Shown: in pieces, positions 1 through 8,607 of the stretch | Layout of the letters: each line of letters begins with the position of its first letter | Position numbering within the stretch: the stretch's first letter is position 1 | From: Sphingobacterium sp. PCS056 | GTDB lineage: Bacteria > Bacteroidota > Bacteroidia > Sphingobacteriales > Sphingobacteriaceae | Assembly (NCBI RefSeq): GCF_023273895.1 | Contig: NZ_CP096883.1 | Span: 2,108,001-2,172,000 of the forward strand | DNA: 64,000 bases | Reading direction: 5' to 3' | Made by a program: the position numbers and the translations under genes | Notes under the pieces: model-generated | Told to the model about the DNA's origin: nothing | The model's database searches: none | The model's input: only the letters and a program-made list of their open reading frames with translations

Positions 1-1
1 T

Positions 2-801
2 AGGGGGCTTGAAGAAGTTTTAGGTTCATATGTTTTTTTTTAGATGCAGATGATACTATTGATGTAAGTTTTTTAAGAGAAGCACTGGAAGTCGCTGTTT
101 CTAATCAAAGTGATATTACAGTTGTTGGATCCTATTATTGGTTTCGTTCAAAACATATTATGGCTTTGCCTACATGTGCGATGTTTTTAAAAACAGATTT
201 TCTTAAAAAATATTCTGAAATTAGATTTCCTGTGGGTATTCAGCCTTGTGAAGATGGATTATTTTCCCATCAATTGTTAGCATTAACTTCTCAAGTTAGT
301 TTGTATCCTGATGGGGTATATCATTATAGGCAACATGATAATCAAAATCATATTGTAATTAATCAAAGTACAGATAAGGTACTATCACAAATTCCAGAAT
401 GGTTAAATATATTGCATAATTTTTACACAAAACATGATCTTTATCGATCACATGCTTTGCATTTAGCACTTTTTATTGAGCACGAACCCTTTGAATTTCG
501 TTATTTAGGGATGTCATTTGATAAGGATCAAAAAAGCCAATTATATAAAATAATTAGAACTTTTATTCATGAAAATGTGCTTCCCTTCTTAAACAAGATA
601 GAAAAAAGAGAATTTAGTAATGCTTTTAATCATTTTATAGAATTGAATAATGTGGATGATTTCGATCACTATTTTATAAAATATAAAGTGAGAAAACGTC
701 GGATGAAAACAGTAAAGTTGTTTTTTCTTAAATTTCTTCCCTTTTCTAAGATGAGGAGAAAATTACGTAAACAAATCATTGAAATGTATCATAAAATATG
801 A
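2..801 (+). pseudogene. Family 2 glycosyltransferase, 5'-truncated by the window and frameshifted
   Basis: From base 2 the reading frame gives RGLEEVLGSYVFF and then stops at 41-43. The next frame continues directly as LDADDTID and stays open to 801. Together they read as the usual GT2 stretch (an N-RGL segment, then YVFFLDADD) with the DXD nucleotide-sugar/metal motif, so one base is missing from, or two are extra in, the T tract at 33-41. The downstream part (first internal Met codon at 160) has no A-domain start and cannot be a complete transferase. The C-terminus is basic, as in membrane-associated GT2 enzymes. It overlaps the next gene by 4 bases (ATGA). It could be a true pseudogene, a phase-variable gene in the off state, or a sequencing error. 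The GT2 assignment is firm; the acceptor sugar is unknown. Confidence 0.75.
33..41 (+). repeat. T9 homopolymer at the frameshift point
   Basis: Nine consecutive T residues lie immediately before the codons for LDADD. Ten or seven T residues would restore one continuous frame. Tracts of this length are prone to slippage. Confidence 0.85.
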
Positions 802-2048
802 AAATATTATTTGTACAACATCTTCATTTTATCAATGGAAGTGGAGGAACAGAGAAAATCTGTTCTTTTCTAGCGAATAATTTTGTCAAACAAGGTCATC
901 AAGTTGAAATTGCTACTAATGAAAATATTTCAGGATCAGCGATTTTTCCATTAGATGATCTGATTCAGGTGACAAATATTTATAAGCCTGATATTGTACA
1001 GAAAGAACAAATCCCTACTTTTAATTATCGAGGTAGAAATCCATTTTTGTGGATTTTTTGTAAAATGAAAAAGAAGTTTGCAAAAATGTATAATGCTATT
1101 CTAAAATGGAGAATGAATGGTGAAGAAGGGATATTTATTTTTAATCTAAAAAATCGGTCAAAAAAATGGGAAGAGTACATTAATGAATTGCATCCAGATA
1201 TAATTATAACTATGTCTATAAGTTCATTATTGGAAATTACATATAATACTAAAATAAGAATCCCAATTTTAAACTCTGTAAATGGAAGACCAGATTATGA
1301 TTATACTAATTTTTTTGGAGGAAGAAAGCCATTTGAAGTCAATTTATTAAAAGAATCTTTCCAAAAACTCGCAGGTGTTCAATTATTGTTTGATAGTTAT
1401 CGATCCTATTTACCCGATTGTTTTAACGGAAAAACTGTCATTATCCCTAATCCTGTCATTCAGACCCTATATACTGTTAATCATTTTCAAATTAAGGATC
1501 GGTATAAAATAATTCATGTTGCGAGATTAGATATAGGATGTAAGCAACAGCATCTAGCAATTAGGAGTTTTGCACAGTTAGCATCTAAATATGTAAATTG
1601 GGACTTTGAATTATGGGGAGAAGGACCCGATCGACAATTTTTAGAAAAACAAATTTTAGACCTCAACATGCAAAAACGGATTTTTTTAATGGGATTTACA
1701 GATAATCCAATTCAAAAATTGAGTGAAGCAGATGTATTTGTTTTTCCAAGTAAATATGAAGGCTTTGGCTTAGCTTTAGTTGAAGCAATGTCAGTAGGTC
1801 TGCCTTGTATTGGTTTAAAGAGTTGTTCAGGTGTTAACGAACTCATTAAGCATGAAAATACAGGTTTTTTAGCAGAAAATGTTGAGGAATTGCTGTTGTT
1901 TATGGATAAATTGATGGAGAATACAATCCTTCGCAATTATCTAGGAAGGAATGCCAAGAATTTTGTAGAAGTTTTTAATGAATCAAAAATTTTGAAAGAT
2001 TGGAATAAATTCATTAAGGAAATGCGTAAATTATCTATCCACAATTGA
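798..2048 (+). CDS. Family 4 glycosyltransferase
   Basis: A 416-residue GT-B fold enzyme. The N-terminal Rossmann half starts MKILFVQHLHF and contains the GGTEK loop typical of GT4 acceptor domains. The C-terminal half has HVARLD, then PSKYEGFGLALVEAM with the E-x7-E nucleotide-sugar binding motif, and a GVNELI segment. It should transfer a sugar from an activated nucleotide donor to a growing surface glycan on the inner face of the inner membrane. Its ATG overlaps the stop of the preceding glycosyltransferase, so the two are translationally coupled in one operon. Donor and acceptor cannot be read from the sequence. Confidence 0.88.
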   Translation: MKILFVQHLHFINGSGGTEKICSFLANNFVKQGHQVEIATNENISGSAIFPLDDLIQVTNIYKPDIVQKEQIPTFNYRGRNPFLWIFCKMKKKFAKMYNAILKWRMNGEEGIFIFNLKNRSKKWEEYINELHPDIIITMSISSLLEITYNTKIRIPILNSVNGRPDYDYTNFFGGRKPFEVNLLKESFQKLAGVQLLFDSYRSYLPDCFNGKTVIIPNPVIQTLYTVNHFQIKDRYKIIHVARLDIGCKQQHLAIRSFAQLASKYVNWDFELWGEGPDRQFLEKQILDLNMQKRIFLMGFTDNPIQKLSEADVFVFPSKYEGFGLALVEAMSVGLPCIGLKSCSGVNELIKHENTGFLAENVEELLLFMDKLMENTILRNYLGRNAKNFVEVFNESKILKDWNKFIKEMRKLSIHN

Positions 2049-2059
2049 AAAGTTTTTTT

Positions 2060-3217
2060 ATGTCTAAAAAGAAGATCTTATATTATATGCCCGATAATCC
2101 CTTGAATGGAAAGGGGGGAAATTTAACCAGGTGTAATCAGATGTTAGCCTATTTCGAAAAAAATAGTAATACTCTGGATGTAACATTTGTATCCTCAATG
2201 GATTGGGACGATGAAAGTAAACGGGCATTTACTGTTAGATATCCTAATTTAAATTTAAAGATTTTTCATTTTAAAATGTCTAAATCTAATTTATTTCGAT
2301 ATCTGATTAAGGACAAGATTCCGAAGCAATTAAATAAAGCTTTTATCAGGAACGCATCAGATTTTACAACTCCATATTTTAGAAGTAAGTTTAAACAAGA
2401 TATTTATGATAATGATTATGATATCGTAATTATAAGTTATTCTATTTGGGGAAATGTTATTAATAATATTAAAGGACCTTATTTTATTCTAGATACGCAT
2501 GATTTTATGACATTGCAATATAAAATCAATTATGAAGATAGTAGAGATTTTGATATTGGAAAGCTTTTCAAAAACGAAATGAATGTTTTAAAAAAATATG
2601 ATGAAGTATGGACCTATTCCATTGAAGAACAGTATATTTTTGAACAATTTACAGGTCGTAAAGTAACGCTTATGCCAGTATCATTTCCATTAGTACATTT
2701 GAATGATCATAGAATTGTAAAATATGATATTCTATATGTGGCTAGTGATAATCCGCACAACGTTAAAAGTATAAAATGGTTTTTAAATTATGTTTTTCCT
2801 CTGCTAAATGATATTAATATTTATGTTGTTGGAAAGATATGCGATTTTATCGATGATATGCCAAATATTATTAAATTAGGAATGGTAGATGATTTAGATA
2901 GTGTCTATAAAAGGACTAAAATTTGTATATGTCCGATGGTTACAGGTACAGGGGTGAAAATAAAAGTTCTAGAATCATTATCTTATGGATTACCTGTTGT
3001 AACAACTAGAAGAGGGGTGGATGGATTGGTTAATAAATCTCAAAACGGTTGTATTGTTAGTGATGAGCCATTAATTTTCGCTGATAATATTAAAAAACTA
3101 CTTAATGATCCAAATTTGTACTCAAAAATTCATAATGAAGCGTTAGCATATTTTGAACAAAATCATCATGAAACAAAAGAGGAGGAGATTCTCAATCAAA
3201 TTTTTATTCCAAATTAA
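2060..3217 (+). CDS. GT4-like glycosyltransferase
   Basis: About 385 residues. The N-terminal domain begins KKKILYYMPDNP with a GKGGN loop. The C-terminal half has CPMVTGTGVKIKVLESLSYG followed by PVVTTRRGVDGL, the donor-binding signature of GT4 enzymes that move sugars onto polysaccharide or LPS intermediates. A TTG at 2045 overlaps the previous stop, but the ATG at 2060 fits better with the family start, which begins right before the first beta strand, so I use it. It lies in the same transcript as the genes before and after it. Exact specificity is unknown. Confidence 0.82.
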   Translation: MSKKKILYYMPDNPLNGKGGNLTRCNQMLAYFEKNSNTLDVTFVSSMDWDDESKRAFTVRYPNLNLKIFHFKMSKSNLFRYLIKDKIPKQLNKAFIRNASDFTTPYFRSKFKQDIYDNDYDIVIISYSIWGNVINNIKGPYFILDTHDFMTLQYKINYEDSRDFDIGKLFKNEMNVLKKYDEVWTYSIEEQYIFEQFTGRKVTLMPVSFPLVHLNDHRIVKYDILYVASDNPHNVKSIKWFLNYVFPLLNDINIYVVGKICDFIDDMPNIIKLGMVDDLDSVYKRTKICICPMVTGTGVKIKVLESLSYGLPVVTTRRGVDGLVNKSQNGCIVSDEPLIFADNIKKLLNDPNLYSKIHNEALAYFEQNHHETKEEEILNQIFIPN

Positions 3218-3263
3218 ACTTATACTATTTTAATGGAATTTTATAATAATAAAATTGACCTGT

Positions 3264-4118
3264 ATGATTGATAATCAATTGGTAAGTGTTGTAATACCGT
3301 GTTGTAATAATGAAAGTACTATTATAGATACTATTCAATCAATTCAAAAGCAATCGTATACTGAAATAGAAATTATTATCATAGATGATGGGTCAATTGA
3401 TAATACATATCAGATAGTTTCATCTTACGTTAGTCAGCATTCAGGAATTGTTTTCAAAAAACAACTAAATCAAGGCCAATCTGTTGCTCGAAATATAGGG
3501 TTAGAAATAGCTAAAGGAGAGTTTGTTGTTTTTGTGGATGCTGATGACTTATTGGCTCACAATTATTTAGAAGAGTGTTTGACAATATTTTCTAAACAAC
3601 CTGAATTGCTAATGGTTTATTCCAATATGTATGTATTTGAGCGAGAAAATAGTGTTTTTAAATTAGATGATTTTAATATTTTGAAGTTCTTGTTAAAAAA
3701 TTGTATACCTATTTATGCAATGATGAGGACAAAGAAGTTAAAAGAATTAGGAGGTTTTGATTCGCAGCTTAGGAATCATGAAGATTGGGAGTGTTGGATT
3801 AGAATGATAAAAACTTATGGTCCGTTTATTGTCAAAATAAACGAACCTTTATACTATTACAGAAAAAGATTGAGTAGAGATTCTATTACTGATATCAGCT
3901 TAAATAAATTAGCTGAAGAAAATTCTTTTTTTTATATCTATAAAAAACATTATGAATTTTATGCGCATCATAATATAACTATAATGAATCTTTTTGATAA
4001 TCTCTATCAAGGAGAAAAGTTTAGAAAAAAATATTATAATGTGTGGTATCGTAAACTTTTATACAAATTATTTAACCCCAAAAAGTATAATGAAATTTAC
4101 GGAAATATTAATAACTAA
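3264..4118 (+). CDS. Family 2 glycosyltransferase
   Basis: A 284-residue GT-A enzyme. It has the opening strand VSVVIPCCNNE, the IIIIDDGSID nucleotide-binding segment, the QSVARNIGL helix, and the DXD motif within VFVDADD that holds the metal and the nucleotide-sugar. Downstream, the GGFDSQLRNHEDWECWIR segment carries the ED pair common near the acceptor site of this family. The start is taken at ATG 3264; an in-frame TTG at 3255 is less likely. No signal peptide is present, so it acts in the cytoplasm on a lipid-linked glycan. It belongs to the same plus-strand operon, 46 bases after the previous gene. Linkage is not predictable. Confidence 0.88.
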   Translation: MIDNQLVSVVIPCCNNESTIIDTIQSIQKQSYTEIEIIIIDDGSIDNTYQIVSSYVSQHSGIVFKKQLNQGQSVARNIGLEIAKGEFVVFVDADDLLAHNYLEECLTIFSKQPELLMVYSNMYVFERENSVFKLDDFNILKFLLKNCIPIYAMMRTKKLKELGGFDSQLRNHEDWECWIRMIKTYGPFIVKINEPLYYYRKRLSRDSITDISLNKLAEENSFFYIYKKHYEFYAHHNITIMNLFDNLYQGEKFRKKYYNVWYRKLLYKLFNPKKYNEIYGNINN

Positions 4119-4144
4119 AATTTTAGAGCTGTATCAAACTCGAT

Positions 4145-5143
4145 ATGATTAATAATAAAAAAAAGCTTATTCTAGGCATGCCTAGAACTTTTGGTATTTA
4201 TAAGGTTATCATTGAACGATTAAAACAATTAGGATTTGAGGTAATTGATATTAGTTATGATGATGATGTCTTTAAATATAAAAATTTATGGGATCGTTTT
4301 GTTAATCTAGTTCGAAAAACAATTTTTAATGATAGAGGATATAAAAATAAATTAAAGTTCAGATCCTTAGGAAATTCCGTGTTAAATCAATTAGTAAAGA
4401 TAGAAGGAAAAGCAGATTATTGTTTATTGATTAGGGCTGATATATACCCCACTGAAGTGGTTAAAGAGATTGTATCAAAGTCTAATAAAGCGATTGCTTA
4501 TCAATGGGATGGTGTAGAAAGATATCCTGCTGTAAAATCTTTAATAGGTCTGTTTGATCGCTTTTATGTTTTTGATAAGAAGGATATGAATGCTGAAGGT
4601 TCAAATTATTTATCGACAACTAATTTTTATTTTGAACATCTTTATAATAAAAAGATTAAGCTAAATGCTAATACCTTCTTTTTTGTAGGAACGTTTATGA
4701 AATCTAGATGGGAAGAGATTCAGAAGACTGCTAAACTAATCGTTCAAAATTCAGGAATTCCAAATTTTATTTTATTTAGTAAAGATAAAAATCTTTCAAA
4801 TCAATATGGTTGCGAGGGAATAAAGCTAGTGGATAGTCCTGTCGATTATGAAGAAATGGTAAAAAAAATATTAGAAAATGATATCCTTGTAGATTTTTTA
4901 ACAAACGTACATACAGGACTATCTTTCAGAGTATTTGAAGCGATCGGATATCAAAAGAAGTTATTAACGAACAATATAGATATCAAAAATTATGATTTTT
5001 ATCATCCGAATAATATATATATTATTGGACACGAAGATCGCTCTTTAGCAGATTTTATAAAATTAAATTATCAAAAAATTGATGATAATACTTTAAATCA
5101 ATACAATTTTGATAATTGGATTATCAAAATGTTAGAAAATTAA
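4145..5143 (+). CDS. Glycosyltransferase-like surface glycan protein, paralogue of the convergent gene
   Basis: A 332-residue protein with no close textbook name. The C-terminal half contains GLSFRVFEAIGYQKK, LTNN and YDFYHP, and the middle has a YQWDGVERYP...LFDRFYVFDKKD segment. The same blocks occur, in the same order, in the opposite-strand gene at 5175-6164, so the two are paralogues. The E-rich FRVFEA block sits where GT-B glycosyltransferases bind the donor nucleotide, and the neighbours are glycosyltransferases, so a transferase role in a surface polysaccharide is likely but inferred. No signal peptide or membrane segment is visible. Confidence 0.65.
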   Translation: MINNKKKLILGMPRTFGIYKVIIERLKQLGFEVIDISYDDDVFKYKNLWDRFVNLVRKTIFNDRGYKNKLKFRSLGNSVLNQLVKIEGKADYCLLIRADIYPTEVVKEIVSKSNKAIAYQWDGVERYPAVKSLIGLFDRFYVFDKKDMNAEGSNYLSTTNFYFEHLYNKKIKLNANTFFFVGTFMKSRWEEIQKTAKLIVQNSGIPNFILFSKDKNLSNQYGCEGIKLVDSPVDYEEMVKKILENDILVDFLTNVHTGLSFRVFEAIGYQKKLLTNNIDIKNYDFYHPNNIYIIGHEDRSLADFIKLNYQKIDDNTLNQYNFDNWIIKMLEN

Positions 5144-5160
5144 TGAATGGTTAGCTCAAT

Positions 5161-5193
5161 AAAATCTGATATATTTAATTAATATCAGATTTT
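5161..5193. terminator. Bidirectional hairpin between convergent glycan genes
   Basis: A 12-base perfect inverted repeat (5161-5172 with 5182-5193) around a 9-base loop, with A residues on the left and T residues on the right. It lies 17 bases after the plus-strand stop and overlaps the final codons of the minus-strand gene, so it can stop transcription from both sides. Confidence 0.7.
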
Positions 5194-6164
5194 AAATTAA
5201 ACACAGTTTCCACCCATTTATCCAACGTATATTTTTTAAAAATATCATTAGGGAGTTTATTATAAGGGTTTTCAAAAAATGTAGCATCTAAATTAGCTAA
5301 ATTTTTATCAAGGTATAAAATATTTTGGGGATCATAAAAATCATACTCTACGATACTTGGATTATCTGTGATAATCTTTTTTTCCAATGCCATTGCTTCA
5401 AATACTCTAAAGCTTAATCCTTCTTGACCATCTCTAATCAGGTCTAACGTGACGTCACTTTTTTCATATTCAATCAAAACTTCGTCAATGCTAATGGGCT
5501 TTTTGATTAGGCAAACGTCTTTAAAGTTTAAATTTTGCGTTAAAAAGCGATTTAATTTCTCTTTCCAAACTTGTTTACCAACAATAACAATCTTATACTT
5601 GATATGGAGTTCAGCTAGTTTTGAAACAATTTTTCGGAGTGTCTTGATTCTTTTTTTATCATAAGAAGTAATGTAAAAAAGATCTTGGTGATTTTTCTGA
5701 GATGATTTTGGCTTATTGGATAAATAATTGTAATTCGTTATTTTATCAAAACCATGTTCCAAAACGTCTTTATCCTCGAAGGAATAGACCTGATCAAATA
5801 ACTCCAATTTATTTTCTACCGGATAGCGGCCAAGATTATCATACAAATAGGTGATCAGATGGTTGGTATAAGACTTTATTTTTGCTATAGTCGTGTAATC
5901 TAATGTATGAGGATTTAAAACAAGAATTTGATCTTGAAATCCAATTTTACTCAAGTATTCAAGTACATATTCTTGGCGCTTTACATGCTTAATATTTCTA
6001 TTCAAAAAGATCTTACTTGCCGCGTTATATATTTTTTCCCCAAAGTTTTTGTAACGATAAGTACCCATATTAATGTGCGTGGCTTCAACACCTTTCTCTT
6101 GTAATTTTTTGGCAATATGACAATCATAATTCCAATAGTCAAAACTTATAATGGAGATCTTCAT
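5175..6164 (-). CDS. Glycosyltransferase-like surface glycan protein, paralogue of the convergent gene
   Basis: About 329 residues from the ATG at 6164, which overlaps the upstream stop as ATGA; longer in-frame openings run back into the neighbouring gene and are not needed. It shares with the plus-strand gene at 4145-5143 the blocks YLYDNLGRYP, ELFDQVYSFEDKD, GLSFRVFEAMALEKK, ITDN and YDFYDPQNI, and a similar end (LDKWVETVF). This pattern suggests a GT-B-like donor-binding C-terminal half. Coupling to the WaaE-like gene upstream suggests joint work on an LPS-core or related glycan. The catalytic role is inferred from family resemblance and context only. Confidence 0.65.
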   Translation of the reverse strand: MKISIISFDYWNYDCHIAKKLQEKGVEATHINMGTYRYKNFGEKIYNAASKIFLNRNIKHVKRQEYVLEYLSKIGFQDQILVLNPHTLDYTTIAKIKSYTNHLITYLYDNLGRYPVENKLELFDQVYSFEDKDVLEHGFDKITNYNYLSNKPKSSQKNHQDLFYITSYDKKRIKTLRKIVSKLAELHIKYKIVIVGKQVWKEKLNRFLTQNLNFKDVCLIKKPISIDEVLIEYEKSDVTLDLIRDGQEGLSFRVFEAMALEKKIITDNPSIVEYDFYDPQNILYLDKNLANLDATFFENPYNKLPNDIFKKYTLDKWVETVFNLKSDIN

Positions 6165-6931
6165 ACTTGTTCTTTTCGCTTCAAAGAGAGGTAAGTTTGA
6201 TGTACACTTAAACTTTGTAAGTATGAAATTTCCCATCCTTCTTTCCCGTCTAATATGCCCAATTTAATAATGTATGCTTTGAAAAATTTAAAGCTTGTTT
6301 TAGCGATATGAGTCACTAAATTATACTTCTTGTGAGATAACTGCAGTTCTTGTCCTTTGAGTATGCCATAATGAATCATTTTATTTTTGTATGACTGATA
6401 ATCAGAAAACGAATAATGTAAAATCTTGTGTTTTAAAATTCCAATAGAACCATTCACATCTAAAGTTTCATGTACTTTTTTTAATTCACTATATTTTGCT
6501 TTAGATTTTCTAAAAAGCCTAAAGTTTTTGTCATTCTGTGTGCCAGAAAATCGTATTTTTTTGTTACAAAAGAAAAAGGTTCTATAGACATAATATGCGT
6601 CATGAGCAGTAGAATCATTGATGGTATTTTGAATCTCTTTTTGAAGAGGTGGTGTTAATCTTTCATCAGCATCTAAAAAGAGTATCCAATCATTACTGGC
6701 ATAAGAAATAGCTAAATTCCTTTGCTTTGTAAAATCTTCAAACTTGTGTTGGTAAACACGAACTTTTGGATTTTTCTTGGCAAGACTAATCGTTTGATCA
6801 TCACTGAATGAATCTACTATAATGATTTCATCCGCAAAGTCAAGGCATTTTACGACATCAGAGATGTTCTTTTCCTCATTATATGTAATCACCAATGCAC
6901 TTAATTTCTGATTCACTTTAACTGATTTCAA
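6161..6931 (-). CDS. WaaE/KdtX-like family 2 glycosyltransferase
   Basis: About 256 residues. It has the compact GT2 layout of LPS-core glucosyltransferases: SALVITYNEEKNI, then IIIVDSFSDDQT, FTKQRNLAI, and DWILFLDADERLTP with the DAD metal motif. This subfamily adds a sugar to the inner core or an equivalent lipid-linked acceptor. No ATG is present in frame; TTG at 6931 is the best start, with a GTG 15 bases further in as the alternative. It is coupled by a 4-base overlap to the downstream glycan gene. Confidence in the fold is high; the substrate is inferred. Confidence 0.82.
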   Translation of the reverse strand: MKSVKVNQKLSALVITYNEEKNISDVVKCLDFADEIIIVDSFSDDQTISLAKKNPKVRVYQHKFEDFTKQRNLAISYASNDWILFLDADERLTPPLQKEIQNTINDSTAHDAYYVYRTFFFCNKKIRFSGTQNDKNFRLFRKSKAKYSELKKVHETLDVNGSIGILKHKILHYSFSDYQSYKNKMIHYGILKGQELQLSHKKYNLVTHIAKTSFKFFKAYIIKLGILDGKEGWEISYLQSLSVHQTYLSLKRKEQV

Positions 6932-7431
6932 ATTATAAAATATGATTAACTTGCCTTTAAACCCTGGATATAAATGTTACCTAAATTATGAATGTCAAAA
7001 GTATGAACACAATATATTGGAGATTTCCTGATCTTCAAATAGGGTTAACCGTTTTATTCATAGATTATTAAACTCATATTTATCTAGAGCCCGTTGTACA
7101 ATCTCTTTTATGTATATTGACATAACGAGAATTGTCTTGTTTATGTTACAATAATAATGTTAATTAATGTAAATATTACGCTTTAGACTATGTTTTTTAT
7201 TCTGTCATCTTTATTATATAAAAATATAATGATCAAAAAAAAATTAGCTACTTAAGGTTTTTAGGCGCAAAAAAGATTATGAACCAATATTTTAAGATGA
7301 TTAATAATACAAATGAACAAATTAATAGGATAGAGGTCTAATAAGAACTTTAGATAGATGCAGAATTATAACTGATATATTACTCGAAGAAGAGATGTAT
7401 TTAATATCCATCAACAGAAGTTTATTGGTCA
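6932..7431. other. Gene-free AT-rich interval between two glycan clusters
   Basis: Five hundred bases with many stops in all frames. It must hold the promoter of the minus-strand WaaE-like gene, but I find no convincing TAnnTTTG box. A 20-codon frame at 7279-7341 has no family features and is not called. No clear repeat or mobile-element end was seen. Confidence 0.6.
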
Positions 7432-8577
7432 TCAAATTTTATGGGATCTATGTGATGATTCACCCTTTATTTCAAGATAAAGATTCATCCATTGGCTTGC
7501 TAAGGTATCATCATTGAATTGTTGTGCATATTCCAATCCTATTTTACTCATTTCCTCTTGCAGAACAGGTGAATCTAAAATCGTATCGATAGCATCACTC
7601 AGTTGGTCGATATCGTGAGGGTTGACATAATAAGAGGATGGACCTCCTGCTTCTGGGAATACACCAGAAGCTGTTGTAATTACTGGAGTGCCGCTATATA
7701 ATGCTTCAATAATTGGAATTCCAAAACCTTCAAATATAGAAGGATAAACAAATATTTTAGCAATGCTATAGAGTACAGATAATTCATGCATAGATAAACC
7801 CTGTAAAAAGATAACACGATCTTGCATGCCTTTAAGGGTTATAAATTCCTGGATTTCTTTTGCATAAGCGGTTGGTTTCCCAACAATGACTAAAGGTATA
7901 TCCTTATTTAGAATAGCTTTGACAATTGACAATGCATTTTTTCGAGATTCAATAGTCCCTACATTTAAGATGAAATCTGTTGGTAAACCAAGTTTGATCC
8001 TTAAGTCTTTTTTTTCCTCTTCGGTCTTGATGGACTTAAATGATTCATGGCAACCTTGATAAATGACTTTGATCTTGTCTTCAGGAATATGAAAAAATTC
8101 ACAGATATCTAGTTTAGTCTGTTCGCTGATCGCAACGATTTGATCAGCATGCTCGCAAGCATATTTGAACTTCTTGTGATAAACAGTACGATCGATCTTT
8201 TTATATAGCTCAGGATAACGTATGAAAATTAAATCATGTATGGTCACAACAGATTTAATAGAAGTTTCCTTTAGGCCAACTGGAATTTCTCCAGATAAAC
8301 CGTGAAATATTTGAATCATATCCCTTTTCAGGTCTTCAACAATACCATCTCCTCGCCAGTAACTTTTGAAAGTTCTATTAATAAAACCAGCAGGTTGTCT
8401 TACAATATGATTTGGGACAAGTTGATTGTATTCTTGTTTTCCAAGCTGTGGAGTATACAATAAATAAGTTACTTCAGGAAAATATGTTCGTAAGATACGA
8501 ATCAGATCACGACTATAATTTCCTAAGCCTGTTTGATTATTAAAAAAACGTTTTGCATCAAATCCTATCTTAAACAT
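7432..8577 (-). CDS. Family 4 glycosyltransferase (mannosyltransferase-like)
   Basis: A 381-residue GT-B enzyme. It begins FKIGFDAKRFFNNQTGLGNY, the start typical of the GT4 subgroup often annotated as mannosyltransferase. It continues with VVTIHDLIFIRYPE, AISEQTK, NVGTIESRKN and SIFEGFGIPIIEALYSGTP, which contains the E-x7-E donor motif, then SGVFPEAGG. It is the last gene of a minus-strand operon after a GT9 enzyme (30 bases upstream) and a DUF4254 protein, which points to LPS-core or similar glycan assembly at the inner membrane. Sugar specificity cannot be fixed from sequence. Confidence 0.87.
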   Translation of the reverse strand: MFKIGFDAKRFFNNQTGLGNYSRDLIRILRTYFPEVTYLLYTPQLGKQEYNQLVPNHIVRQPAGFINRTFKSYWRGDGIVEDLKRDMIQIFHGLSGEIPVGLKETSIKSVVTIHDLIFIRYPELYKKIDRTVYHKKFKYACEHADQIVAISEQTKLDICEFFHIPEDKIKVIYQGCHESFKSIKTEEEKKDLRIKLGLPTDFILNVGTIESRKNALSIVKAILNKDIPLVIVGKPTAYAKEIQEFITLKGMQDRVIFLQGLSMHELSVLYSIAKIFVYPSIFEGFGIPIIEALYSGTPVITTASGVFPEAGGPSSYYVNPHDIDQLSDAIDTILDSPVLQEEMSKIGLEYAQQFNDDTLASQWMNLYLEIKGESSHRSHKI

Positions 8578-8607
8578 TTCACTAAATTGCTTATTGTTAT
8601 ATTACCT

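Noticed and set aside
6165..6236. Upstream extension of the minus-strand glycan gene ending at 5175
   Set aside because: It would overlap the WaaE-like gene heavily; the ATGA overlap at 6161-6164 is the usual coupling signal.
7279..7341. A 20-codon frame in the gap between glycan clusters
   Set aside because: Too short, low complexity and Asn-rich, as expected by chance in AT-rich DNA.
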